Counted from the first letter of the stretch, positions 15,730-23,148 are shown. The stretch: DNA of 33,517 bases from Myxococcales bacterium (GCA_011526095.1 WYBA01000342.1:1-33517); one strand, 5' to 3'. A program made the numbers and translations. The notes: generated by a model not told the origin, from the letters alone.

Positions 15730-17469
15730 TCACGCGGCGCGGCGGCGGCGGATGGCGAGGCCGAAGGCCAGGCCGAGGACGAGCAGCGTGCCGCTGCCCG
15801 TGGTGCCGGTGGTCGAGCAGCCGCCGAGGCTGTTGCTCGGGCCATCGACGTCGTCGGGCTCGGTCGGCTCCGGCGACGGCTCACCCGGATCCTCCGGATC
15901 GGGCTCCGGCTCCGGCTGCGGCTCGGTGACGCTCGGGACGACCGCGGGGACGAACACCAGGTCGAACGCCATCTTGTCCTGGGCGACGCCGTCGGTGCGC
16001 AGCTTGCGACCGGTGTTGGCGATGAACAGGAACTCCTTGACGTTGGACTGGAAGCCGCCGGCGACGCCGTAGCCCGGGTTCGACATCATGAAGCAGTCGT
16101 GGTGGTTACGGCCCTGCGGGGTGTTCGGGTTGTTGCCGTAGTACTGGGCGATCCAGCCGGTGTCCGTCGAGTCCTGGAACACGAGGTCCTGCAGGTTGCT
16201 GGCGCGGCGGGTCGACGCGTCGTAGCCGAGGATCGAGGCGCGGCCGACGCCGGTGGTCGAGCCGACGATCGAGCCCTGGATGACGACGGCGGTCGGGCGC
16301 GCCTCGGGGCCCCACAGCGTGGCGCACGAGTACTGGTGGGCCTGGTCGCCGAAGCCGGCCATGTCGTACTTCGGGGTGTCGAGGAGCTCGAGGTCGTCGA
16401 GCGTGACCTTGACCGGGACGACCTTGAGGTAGGTCGCGCCCTTGCTGCGGTTGCGGCGGTTCGAGGTGTCGACCTCGACGTAGGTCACGACGTAGGTGTC
16501 GGTGACGTTGCCCTGCGCGTCGAGCATCGGCGCGAGCGACGGCGTGGTGCGGTAGATCTCGCCCTCGCGCTGCTCGATGTACTTGCGCCACACGACGCGC
16601 TGGTCGTTCGGGGTGTTGGGCGCGGTGTTGACCAGCGCGCAGCGGGTGCCGCGGTTGGGCGGCTGGGTGTTGCCGACAGCGGAGCACTCGAGGATGTGGT
16701 CCGGGATCGTGGTCGGCATGACGGCGGGGCGCGAGCGCTCCTCCTCGGCCTCGACCGACGCCGCGAAGTAGCGCTCGATCGCGTAGCCGTCGACCGACTT
16801 GGTCGCGCGGACGCCGAGGCACCACATGTCGTCGCGGCCGTTGCCGTTGCCGATGCCGCACGAGCCCAGGCGGGTCTCGTCCGGGGAGTCGGCGACGACG
16901 ACCGGGTTGTATGCGTGGCCCAGGACGTTGTCGTTGTTCTGCGCGAACAGCTGCGTCTGCGGCGTGAGCTCCTCGCAGTCGGGGCCGAGGATCTTGCCGT
17001 ACAGGCGCGTGTTGTTGTCCGGGTCGTAGTTGTAGTAGACGGCGGCGGCCGTCCCACCGAACACCGGCGCGACCACCGGGGCGTGCGCGTTCTGGCGCTG
17101 GTCACCGCGGTTGTTGGTCACGTACTTCATCGCGGTGCGGACCGGACCCGCCATCGGGTCGATCCGGTGCGAGATGCACAGGCCCTGGATCCGGTCCTGG
17201 ACCGGGCTGTCGGGGATGTCGGTGTAGCTCGCAGTGCCCATGCAGAGGAGGCGCGGGCCGCCCGGGGCCGCCTTGAGCACGCCGCAGCGGACGTGCTCGA
17301 TGCCGGCGCCGAGCTGGTTGTTGTTGTTGCGGCGCTCGTTCTCGCCGGGGTACGCGGTGCCGGCGTTGTCGCCGTCGTGCACCTCGAGGGAGTAGATCTG
17401 GGCCAGGGCGGTAGCGCTGGTCAGGGCGATGGCGGCTCCGAAGAGCGAACCTGCGAGCTTGGGGATCAT
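15730..17469 (-). CDS. MYXO-CTERM-anchored secreted protein of unknown function
   Basis: A 579-residue surface protein. The ATG at 17469 has GGAGGAGG 5 nt upstream (minus strand, 17475-17482) and begins a Sec signal peptide ending ATALAQ. The body is rich in Asn, Thr and Cys, with no enzyme motif that I recognise; paired cysteines (for example SCGIG and MWCLG) suggest disulfides. A spacer of alternating Glu/Pro (EPQPEPEPDPEDPGEP) precedes GGCSTTGTTGSG, a hydrophobic helix and a terminal RRRRAA. Cys, helix and Arg cluster in this order form a MYXO-CTERM tail, which in Myxococcota is processed by a myxosortase and leaves the protein on the cell surface. It leads the operon with the cytochrome-like lipoprotein. 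Confidence 0.75.
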   Translation of the reverse strand: MIPKLAGSLFGAAIALTSATALAQIYSLEVHDGDNAGTAYPGENERRNNNNQLGAGIEHVRCGVLKAAPGGPRLLCMGTASYTDIPDSPVQDRIQGLCISHRIDPMAGPVRTAMKYVTNNRGDQRQNAHAPVVAPVFGGTAAAVYYNYDPDNNTRLYGKILGPDCEELTPQTQLFAQNNDNVLGHAYNPVVVADSPDETRLGSCGIGNGNGRDDMWCLGVRATKSVDGYAIERYFAASVEAEEERSRPAVMPTTIPDHILECSAVGNTQPPNRGTRCALVNTAPNTPNDQRVVWRKYIEQREGEIYRTTPSLAPMLDAQGNVTDTYVVTYVEVDTSNRRNRSKGATYLKVVPVKVTLDDLELLDTPKYDMAGFGDQAHQYSCATLWGPEARPTAVVIQGSIVGSTTGVGRASILGYDASTRRASNLQDLVFQDSTDTGWIAQYYGNNPNTPQGRNHHDCFMMSNPGYGVAGGFQSNVKEFLFIANTGRKLRTDGVAQDKMAFDLVFVPAVVPSVTEPQPEPEPDPEDPGEPSPEPTEPDDVDGPSNSLGGCSTTGTTGSGTLLVLGLAFGLAIRRRRAA

Positions 17470-17791
17470 CACTGCCTCCTCCGGCGGAATTAGTGAGCGG
17501 GGGGTTGCGGGGTTGCTGGCCGAACCCTTGTGCACCCCTCATGCCGGGTTTACATCCGTGTTACTTCCCCTGATCTCGCGTGGTTGGAGATCGAGAGATC
17601 GCGCGCGGCTGGTGGGGAGGCGCCCCCCGGGTGGGGGCACACCCCCCGGAGGAGTCGTTTCCCCAGGGGATCTGCCACGCCCCTGGGACTGTTGACCTTT
17701 CGGTGGGGCCGGCGCCCTCGGCGTGGCCGCGAGCCAACAATGATGTTTCAGCGGGTTTGCAGTGGCGTGCCTCTTGCTGAGGAACGCGCGC
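17470..17791. other. Divergent intergenic region with structured leader
   Basis: The 322 bp hold no convincing gene. The left part carries the ribosome binding site of the MYXO-CTERM gene and an AT-richer patch (GTTTACATCCGTGTTAC, about 17548-17564) that may hold promoters. The right part contains G/C runs that can pair in two exclusive ways: GCCCCC (17622-17627) with GGGGGC (17633-17638), or GGGGG (17633-17637) with CCCCC (17643-17647). A further 8-bp hairpin joins CCCAGGGG (17662-17669) to CCCCTGGG (17680-17687). TTGACC follows at about 17692. The downstream operon ends in molybdenum storage genes, so a regulatory leader is conceivable. Confidence 0.45.
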
Positions 17792-18304
17792 ATGCGCGTC
17801 CAAACCATGTCCTTGATGCTGGGACTCGCGCTGGCGGCTTGCTCGCCAGGCGAGGTCGGGGGTGGTGACGACTCGGGTGATGACGACCTGCTGCCGGCGG
17901 AAGCGCTGTGCCAGGCCGAGCTCACCCTGTCCGGAACCTTCGCCCCGCCCGGCACACCGCCCACCGCCGACCTCGGCTGCGTCCCTCAGGGGACGTGGAC
18001 CGTGGCCGTCACGATCCCGTCCGCGGGCGACTGCGGCGAGGTCCCGGCCGGGATCGACCAGTACGTCTACACCGTGACCGGCGAGGGCCGCGATCAGGAC
18101 GTGACGTACACCGGCGAGGCCGGCGAGGAGTTCACGCTGAGCATCCACGCCGGCGGCAACGGCGAGTGCGAGGGCTCGTTCGAGCACATCTGGGCGGCCG
18201 GCGACGGCACGTTCCACGTGCTCTTGCTCAAGCCGTACTTCGAGCCGGGGACGCAGGCGATGCTCGGCACCGGGACGTATCAGCTGTGGTCCGAGCACCC
18301 GTGA
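17792..18304 (+). CDS. Small lipoprotein of unknown function
   Basis: A 170-residue exported protein, not recognised. The ATG at 17792 is supported by GAGGA at 17779-17783 and opens a signal with lipobox LAAC, followed by an acidic Gly/Asp linker typical of lipoproteins in this genome. The mature part has four well-spaced cysteines (ALCQAEL, LGCVPQG, GDCGEV, GECEGS), enough for two disulfides, and a beta-rich pattern (VYTVTGEGRDQDVTYTG). It lies 29 bp before the EcfT-EcfS fusion gene, so it may share its transcript, although a promoter-like TAGGCT lies in the gap. A binding role for the transported substrate is possible, but nothing in the sequence shows it. Confidence 0.68.
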   Translation: MRVQTMSLMLGLALAACSPGEVGGGDDSGDDDLLPAEALCQAELTLSGTFAPPGTPPTADLGCVPQGTWTVAVTIPSAGDCGEVPAGIDQYVYTVTGEGRDQDVTYTGEAGEEFTLSIHAGGNGECEGSFEHIWAAGDGTFHVLLLKPYFEPGTQAMLGTGTYQLWSEHP

Positions 18305-18321
18305 TCGCCCGGCGCTCGCGG

Positions 18322-18327
18322 TAGGCT
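18322..18327 (+). promoter_or_regulatory. Candidate -10 box before the EcfT-EcfS fusion gene
   Basis: TAGGCT fits TANNNT and ends 6 nt before the GTG at 18334, which lacks a good ribosome binding site. It may drive a leaderless transcript of the transporter and storage genes independent of the lipoprotein gene. Confidence 0.42.
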
Positions 18328-18333
18328 GTCCGC

Positions 18334-19653
18334 GTGCATCCCGCGCTGCGCGTCGCGTTCCTCGTCGGGTGCGCGGTCGGCGTGTTCGTCCTGCCCGCGT
18401 GGTGGATGTGCGCGCTGGCCGCCGCCGCGCTCGCGGCGGGGTGGCTCGCGCTCGGCCTCGGCGCCCGCCGGCTGTGGCGGCAGCTCACCAAGCTGGTCCC
18501 GCTGTCGGCGCTGATCGTCGTCGGGTACGCGCTGTTCGCGCTCGACCCCGCGCGCGACAGCTGGTGGCGCCTCGACCTGCGCTGGTTCGAGCTGCGGCTC
18601 AACGCGTACGGTGCGATCGAGGGCGGGAAGATGGCGCTGCGGATCCTGGCCGTGGTGCTGGCGTCCCACGTCGCGCGCGCCGGGGATCCGCGCGCGCTCG
18701 CGGCCGGGCTGCGCTCGCTCGGCATGCCGCGGCTCGCGGCGGCGGCGATCGACGCGACGCTGGCGCTGCTCGAGGGCGGGCGCGGCGGTGGTCGTGGTCG
18801 TGGTCGTGGTGGTGGTGGTGGTGGTGGTGGTGGTGGTGGTGGTGGTGGTGGTGGTGGTGGTGGTGGTGGTGGTGGTGGCGGTGGCGGCGGTGGTGGCGGT
18901 GGCGGCGGTGGTGGCGGCGGTGGCGGCGGGCGCGGGCGCCGGGAACAGGCCGACGACGGACAGGGCGACGCGCCCGAGACGTTCTGGGCGGGCATCCGCC
19001 GGCTCGCGCGCGGCGACGTCTCGCCGATGGTCCGCTCGCTCCACCGCCACATCGACCGCGTCGAGCAGCACCTGGCCGAGCGCGACCCGGACCTGCCGCC
19101 GCACGCCGCACGCGACGCCGCGGTGATCGCCGGCGTCGCGCTGACCATGCTCGGCGTCAAGCTGCTCAAGCTCTTGCCCGGGCTGCCGTTCGCGCCCGGC
19201 CACAAGGGCGTGCTGCTGCTGCCGCTCTACCTCGTCGCCGCCCAGCTCACCCGCACCCGCGCCGGCGCCACCTTGACCGGCCTGACGATGGGCACGGTGG
19301 CGTTCCTGCTCGGCGACGGTCGCTACGGCGTGTTCGAGATCGCCAAGCACGTCGCCCCCGGCATCCTCGTGGATCTGCTGATCGTGCCGACCCGCGCCCT
19401 CGCCGGCCGCGGCGCGGGCCGGACCCGCCGCGTCCTGGTGTGGAGCACGCTCGGGCTGATCGCCGCGCTCGGTCGGTTCGCCACCGTCACCGTCATCGCC
19501 CTCGCCGTGCAGCCGCCCGCGATCGTGTACGCGGTGCTGCTCCCCGGGCTGCTCGTCCACGCTATCTTCGGGGCGCTGTCGGGGCTCGTCACGGCTCCGC
19601 TGCTCGCCGCGATCGATCCATCTCGATCAACCCAGAAGGACACCCCGCCATGA
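18334..19653 (+). CDS. Apparent EcfT-EcfS fusion membrane protein with poly-Gly insertion
   Basis: A 439-residue membrane protein. Residues 1-150 have four hydrophobic segments and then DPRALAAGLRSLGMPRLAAAAIDATLALL, which resembles the coupling-helix region of EcfT/CbiQ transmembrane proteins of energy-coupling-factor transporters. A Gly-rich tract (residues 159-199 all Gly) follows, then a charged helix. The last 230 residues have about six hydrophobic segments with VFEIAKHVAPGILVDLL, like ECF substrate-binding (S) components. ECF transporters import vitamins or metals and need EcfA ATPases, which are not in this window. The start is GTG; the stop overlaps the ATG of the first molybdenum storage gene (ATGA), so a metal-related substrate is suggested. 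Family call is moderate; the fusion reading is inference. Confidence 0.55.
   Translation: MHPALRVAFLVGCAVGVFVLPAWWMCALAAAALAAGWLALGLGARRLWRQLTKLVPLSALIVVGYALFALDPARDSWWRLDLRWFELRLNAYGAIEGGKMALRILAVVLASHVARAGDPRALAAGLRSLGMPRLAAAAIDATLALLEGGRGGGRGRGRGGGGGGGGGGGGGGGGGGGGGGGGGGGGGGGGGGGGGGGGGRGRREQADDGQGDAPETFWAGIRRLARGDVSPMVRSLHRHIDRVEQHLAERDPDLPPHAARDAAVIAGVALTMLGVKLLKLLPGLPFAPGHKGVLLLPLYLVAAQLTRTRAGATLTGLTMGTVAFLLGDGRYGVFEIAKHVAPGILVDLLIVPTRALAGRGAGRTRRVLVWSTLGLIAALGRFATVTVIALAVQPPAIVYAVLLPGLLVHAIFGALSGLVTAPLLAAIDPSRSTQKDTPP
18808..18930 (+). repeat. GGT/GGC trinucleotide repeat tract (poly-Gly)
   Basis: Twenty-three perfect GGT codons run from 18808 to 18876. Interrupted GGC/GGT codons continue to 18930, giving 41 consecutive Gly codons, flanked by alternating CGT/GGT (Arg/Gly) on the left and GGGCGC on the right. 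The tract is in frame within the EcfT-EcfS-like gene. Such microsatellites are prone to slippage. Long His, Pro or Thr runs in other frames here are artefacts of this repeat. Confidence 0.95.
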
Positions 19654-20486
19654 CCAAGCTCGTAGAGGGCGACGGCCGGACGCACATCCAGTCGCGCCTG
19701 ATGCGCGAGTCGCTGCAGAACCGCGGCGTGCTCGCCGGCACCGACAGCGACCACGACCTCCAGATCTTCCCCGACGTCACGCTCGTGGGGATCGGCGGCC
19801 AGAGCATCTTCGACCGCGGCAAGGACGCGATCCTCCCGCTGGTCGACGAGCTCGCCGCGTGCAAGCGCGACCACCAGCTCGTGCTCGCCGTCGGCGGCGG
19901 CACCCGCGTCCGCCACACGATGTCGATCGCGCTCGACCTCGGGCTGCCGGTCGGCGGCGTCGCGCAGCTCGTCGGCGCGATGGAGGAGCTCAACGCGATC
20001 CTGCTCAACGCGCTGCTCGCCAAGCACGGCACGATGCCGATGCAGCGCGACCACTTCTGGGACCTGCCGCTGTACCTCGCCTCCGGCATCACGCCGATCG
20101 CGATCTCGATCCCGCCCTACCACTTCTGGGAGCCGCCCCCCGAGGAGGGCAACCTGCCGATGCACGGCTCGGACTTCGGCCTGTTCCAGATGGCGGACGT
20201 GCTCGGGTTCAAGCAGGTGATCTTCGTCAAGGACGAGCGCGGCCTGTACGACAAGGATCCCAAGCGTCACGCCGACGCCACGTTCATCCCGCGGATCACG
20301 CTCGACGAGCTGATCGCCAGGCCGCTCGCGGAGAACATCCTGGACCAGGAGCTGTTCCACGCCTGGCACGCCTCGAAGAACCTGCAGACCGTCCGCATCG
20401 TCAACGGCCTCGAGCGCGGCGCGCTCACCGCGGCGCTGCGCGGCGAGGACGTCGGCACGACCATCACCCGCGGAGGTGCCGCGTGA
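19650..20486 (+). CDS. Molybdenum storage protein (MoSto) subunit, first copy
   Basis: A 278-residue protein of the amino-acid-kinase fold, matching the MosA/MosB subunits of the molybdenum storage protein, which packs molybdate or tungstate as polyoxometalate clusters in an alpha3beta3 cage using ATP. Signatures: IGGQSIFDRGKDAILPLVDEL, AVGGGTRVRHTMSIALDLGLPVG, GLFQMADVLGFKQVIFVKDERGLYDKDPK, ATFIPRITLDEL and the end RIVNGLERGALTAALRGEDVGT. The Lys normally before IGG is Gly47 here (VTLVGIGG). The ATG at 19650 overlaps the transporter stop and has AGAAGGA at 19634-19640. Its stop overlaps the next subunit gene. The two subunits are clearly paralogous; which is alpha and which is beta I cannot settle. 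Confidence 0.87.
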   Translation: MTKLVEGDGRTHIQSRLMRESLQNRGVLAGTDSDHDLQIFPDVTLVGIGGQSIFDRGKDAILPLVDELAACKRDHQLVLAVGGGTRVRHTMSIALDLGLPVGGVAQLVGAMEELNAILLNALLAKHGTMPMQRDHFWDLPLYLASGITPIAISIPPYHFWEPPPEEGNLPMHGSDFGLFQMADVLGFKQVIFVKDERGLYDKDPKRHADATFIPRITLDELIARPLAENILDQELFHAWHASKNLQTVRIVNGLERGALTAALRGEDVGTTITRGGAA

Positions 20487-21289
20487 GCACCGATCGTCGC
20501 ACCCTGCCCTCGGCGCTGTCCGGCGCCACGCTCACCGGCCACGACGCCTCGTCGATCGACTACCGCCCCGTCGCGCTGATGCCCGACGTCCGCGTGGTCA
20601 AGATCGGCGGCCAGAGCATCCTCGACCGCGGCCGCGCCGCGCTGTTCCCCGTGCTCGACGAGATCATCGCGGCGCGCAAGGAGGGGATCCAGGTCGTCGT
20701 GCTCGTCGGCGGCGGCACCCGCGCGCGCCACATCTACTCGATCGCGTCCGAGCTGGAGATGCCGGTCGGCGTGATGGCCACGCTCGGCAAGTACATCCCG
20801 ATGCAGAACGGCCGGATGGTGCAGATGCTGCTCGCCCGGCACGGCGGCCTGTACATCCTGCCCGACGACTTCGAGAAGCTGCCGCTGTACCTGTCGCTGG
20901 GATGCACGCCGGTGATGAGCGGCATGCCGCCGTTCGGCTACTGGGAGAAGCGCGAGGCGGGCTCGCGCATCCCGCCGCACCGCACCGACGCCGGCGTGTT
21001 CCTGTCCGCCGAGTTCCTCGGCGCGCCGCGCGCGATCTTCATCAAGGACGAGGACGGCCTGTACACCGACGATCCGAAGAAGGATCCGAACGCCACCTTG
21101 ATCCCGCGGATCTCCGCGGCCGAGCTGACCGCGCGCGACCTGCCCGACGTCGTCGTCGAGCGCGTCGTCGTCGAGTACCTGCCGCGGGCGCGGTGGTGCA
21201 AGGAGCTGCAGATCGTCAACGGGACGAAGCCCGGCGAGGTCCTCCGCGCGCTGCGCCACGAGGACAACGGCACGATCATCCACGCGTGA
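20483..21289 (+). CDS. Molybdenum storage protein (MoSto) subunit, second copy
   Basis: A 268-residue paralogue of the preceding gene and presumed partner in the MoSto hexamer. It retains the AAK-fold lysine: VRVVKIGGQSILDRGRAAL (Lys40). Further blocks are LVGGGTRARHIYSIASELEMPVG, MSGMPPFGYWEK, IPPHRTDAGVFLSAEFLG, IFIKDEDGLYTDDPKKDPNATLIPRIS and QIVNGTKPGEVLRAL. The GTG start overlaps the previous stop (GTGA) and is preceded by GGAGG at 20472-20476, so the two subunits are probably made in fixed ratio. A strong GC hairpin follows the stop, suggesting the operon ends here. Storage of molybdenum or tungsten in the cytoplasm is the expected role. Confidence 0.88.
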   Translation: MSTDRRTLPSALSGATLTGHDASSIDYRPVALMPDVRVVKIGGQSILDRGRAALFPVLDEIIAARKEGIQVVVLVGGGTRARHIYSIASELEMPVGVMATLGKYIPMQNGRMVQMLLARHGGLYILPDDFEKLPLYLSLGCTPVMSGMPPFGYWEKREAGSRIPPHRTDAGVFLSAEFLGAPRAIFIKDEDGLYTDDPKKDPNATLIPRISAAELTARDLPDVVVERVVVEYLPRARWCKELQIVNGTKPGEVLRALRHEDNGTIIHA

Positions 21290-21297
21290 CCGCGAGG

Positions 21298-21322
21298 GCC
21301 GCCCGGCCCGCCGTCGGGCGGC
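21298..21322 (+). terminator. Terminator-like hairpin after the MoSto genes
   Basis: GCCGCCCG (21298-21305) pairs with CGGGCGGC (21315-21322) around a 9-nt loop, 9 nt after the stop of the second MoSto gene. No T tract follows. Confidence 0.45.
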
Positions 21323-21364
21323 TCACCGAATCTGCACGCCTCGATGGGCCGGCGGGTCGCGCGG

Positions 21365-21370
21365 TACAGT
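21365..21370 (+). promoter_or_regulatory. Candidate -10 box for the OmpA-like gene
   Basis: TACAGT fits TANNNT and ends 6 nt before the ATG at 21377. The spacer GGGGGC is not a convincing ribosome binding site, so a leaderless mRNA is plausible. Confidence 0.48.
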
Positions 21371-21376
21371 GGGGGC

Positions 21377-22264
21377 ATGTCGAAGCGAGACGAATCCGAG
21401 GGCGTGACGATCGGCAAGGTGAAGCCGTCGGTGCCGACCAGCGCGCCGCGCTCGCGGTTCCCGTGGCGACTGCTGCTGTGGGCGCTGGCGATGACCGCGG
21501 CCGCCGGCGCCGGCGGCTACTTCACCTGGCAGTTCCGCGATCGCGCCAAGGAGCGCGGCGCCCAGCTCGGCGTGTGCGTCGAGGACCTCGATCGCGCCCG
21601 CGCCGACGCCACGCTGGCCTCCGCCACCGCCGGCACCTGCGCGACGGACCGCGACGCCGCGGTCAAGGAGCGCGACGACGTCAAGGCGCGGCTCGCCGAG
21701 CTGGAGAAGAACCTCGACGTCAAGAGCGAGGAGCTGACCCACCTGCGCAGCCAGCGCGCCGAGACCGAGAAGCGGATCGCCGCGATGGAGGACATCCAGC
21801 GCCAGTTCGCGCAGATGATCGACACCGGCCAGCTCGCGGTGACGTCGCGCCGCGGCAGCCTCGTCGTCGAGCTGCCGGCGGAGGTGCTGTTCCCGTCGGG
21901 CTCGGCCGAGCTGTCGAAGAAGGGCGAGCTCGCGGTGCTCGAGGTCGGCATCATCCTCAAGAAGTTCACCGACCGGCGGTTCCTCGTCGTCGGCCACACC
22001 GACAACCTCGCGCTCAAGAGCAGCACCTACAAGGACAACTGGGACCTGTCGACCGCGCGCGCGGTGACGGTGACGCGCTTTCTGGTCACGGCCGGGATGG
22101 ATCCGGCGAACCTCGTCGCCGCCGGCGCCGGCGAGCACGACCCGGCCAAGAGCAACGACAGCGCCGCCGGCCGCCAGCACAACCGCCGGATCGAGATCGT
22201 GCTGTTGCCCGCGCTGGCCGAGCTGCCGCCGCTGCCGCGCTCGCTCGAGCAGCCGCCGAAGTAG
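21377..22264 (+). CDS. OmpA/MotB-like peptidoglycan-binding protein with membrane anchor and coiled coil
   Basis: A 295-residue protein. I chose the ATG at 21377 over the one 33 bp upstream because of the TACAGT box directly before it. After about 28 cytoplasmic residues there is one membrane helix (about 31-52), then a long charged region rich in Ala, Glu, Arg and Lys (about 60-150), probably coiled coil. The C-terminal OmpA domain (about 165-280) contains VVGHTDNLALKSSTYKDNWDLSTARAVTVTRFL and RQHNRRIEIVLLP, including the Asp and Arg that bind diaminopimelate in this family. It would link the inner membrane to the cell wall, like MotB or similar proteins. No MotA-like gene is adjacent, so a flagellar or motility role is not indicated. 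Confidence 0.85.
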   Translation: MSKRDESEGVTIGKVKPSVPTSAPRSRFPWRLLLWALAMTAAAGAGGYFTWQFRDRAKERGAQLGVCVEDLDRARADATLASATAGTCATDRDAAVKERDDVKARLAELEKNLDVKSEELTHLRSQRAETEKRIAAMEDIQRQFAQMIDTGQLAVTSRRGSLVVELPAEVLFPSGSAELSKKGELAVLEVGIILKKFTDRRFLVVGHTDNLALKSSTYKDNWDLSTARAVTVTRFLVTAGMDPANLVAAGAGEHDPAKSNDSAAGRQHNRRIEIVLLPALAELPPLPRSLEQPPK

Positions 22265-22266
22265 CG

Positions 22267-22280
22267 CCGGGCCGGCCCGG
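22267..22280. terminator. GC palindrome in the convergent gap
   Basis: CCGGGCCGGCCCGG is a perfect 14-bp palindrome just after the stop of the OmpA-like gene. Next to it a 10-bp unit GTCGCTCGGC is repeated in tandem (22286-22305). The gap separates two convergent genes, so weak bidirectional termination is possible. Confidence 0.3.
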
Positions 22281-22306
22281 GTCGCGTCGCTCGGCGTCGC
22301 TCGGCG

Positions 22307-23041
22307 TCAGGGCACGCGCTTGCCGGCGAGCAGCTCGCCGACGCGCACGGTCAGCTCCGGCCCATCGTCGACGGCGGTGACGGTGCCGTCGGCGAGCTCG
22401 GCGGGCGCCTCGACGACGTCGCCGGGCGCGGTCGGCGGCCGCACCAGCGCCACCCGCCCCTGGGGCAGCTCGCGCGCGATCCACTCGGCGAGCTCCGGAC
22501 CTCCGGTCTGGGTCAGCTCGTCGCCGACCACCGCGCCGACCGGCGCGACCGCGGCGGTCTCGACCCGCTCGATCGCCTCGAGCGGCGTCGCCGCCTCGAT
22601 CGGCCGGCAGCCGATGCGCCGCACGGCGCGCACCAGGCGCTGGCGGCGCGCCGCGCGCGGATCGACGATCACGACCGCCGGGCGCGCGTCGGCCTCGAGC
22701 GCCGCGAGCATCTCCGCCTCGATCGCGTCGCGCACGCGGCGCGGCATCGCCACGAACTCGGCCGCGAACGGCGCGTCCGGCCCGTCGGCGCGGACGACGA
22801 CCGCCCGGACCGCGAGCCAGCCGTCGCCGTCGGCGAAGTGCAGGTCGAGCCTCACCGGCGTCCCCACCGCGAGCCCGACGCCGAGCGGCTCGTCGGCGGC
22901 GGGCGCGATCCGCGCGCCCCCCAGCGACAGATCGAGCAGCCGCCCGCGGAGGGCGCCCTCGGCCGTGTGGATCACGACGTCGCCGCGCACCGCCGAGCGG
23001 AAGTGGCGACGAGGCAGACCATCCTGACGACGACGTCTCAT
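22307..23041 (-). CDS. PilZ domain protein with C-terminal receiver-like domain
   Basis: A 244-residue cytoplasmic protein. The N-terminal PilZ domain (about 10-115) carries both halves of the c-di-GMP site: the Arg cluster RRHFR and DLSLGGARI (the D/NxSxxG motif). The C-terminal half (about 125-240) resembles a response-regulator receiver: AVVIVDPRAARRQRLVRAVRRIGC, then VGAVVGDELTQTGG. The acidic pair is reduced to one Asp and the phospho-acceptor position reads VVGDE, so phosphorylation is doubtful. It would bind c-di-GMP and pass the signal to a partner. The ATG at 23041 is preceded by GGGAGG at longer than usual spacing (11 nt) and a sigma-70-like promoter. It lies downstream of the kinase gene on the same strand. 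Confidence 0.78.
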   Translation of the reverse strand: MRRRRQDGLPRRHFRSAVRGDVVIHTAEGALRGRLLDLSLGGARIAPAADEPLGVGLAVGTPVRLDLHFADGDGWLAVRAVVVRADGPDAPFAAEFVAMPRRVRDAIEAEMLAALEADARPAVVIVDPRAARRQRLVRAVRRIGCRPIEAATPLEAIERVETAAVAPVGAVVGDELTQTGGPELAEWIARELPQGRVALVRPPTAPGDVVEAPAELADGTVTAVDDGPELTVRVGELLAGKRVP

Positions 23042-23096
23042 GGCGCGAGCGGCCTCCCAGGTGAACGAGCCGGGACCCACGGGCGTCCCAGGATCC

Positions 23097-23124
23097 AGTC
23101 TAGGGCCCGCTCCGCGTGGATCAA
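23097..23124 (-). promoter_or_regulatory. Sigma-70-like promoter for the PilZ-receiver gene
   Basis: On the minus strand, TTGATC (plus 23119-23124) and TAGACT (plus 23097-23102) are 16 bp apart. Transcription would start near 23090, leaving a leader of about 50 nt with GGGAGG before the ATG. This is one of the few visible -35/-10 pairs in the window. Confidence 0.4.
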
Positions 23125-23148
23125 CGACGACGTCAAAGGTGCCGGGGC

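Noticed and set aside
17622..17687. Moco riboswitch
   Set aside because: The hairpins do not let me recognise the conserved core by eye, so I list only a structured leader and the search that would decide.
18808..18930. Short regular repeats considered as a CRISPR or minisatellite array
   Set aside because: The unit is a 3-bp codon repeat without spacers inside an open reading frame.
18280..19560. Long minus-strand frame with poly-His/poly-Thr runs, and plus-strand poly-Trp and poly-Val frames
   Set aside because: These are readings of the GGT repeat in other frames. Frames without Gly have Arg/Ala/Pro-rich composition outside the repeat and no membrane or domain signal, while the chosen frame has clear membrane helices.
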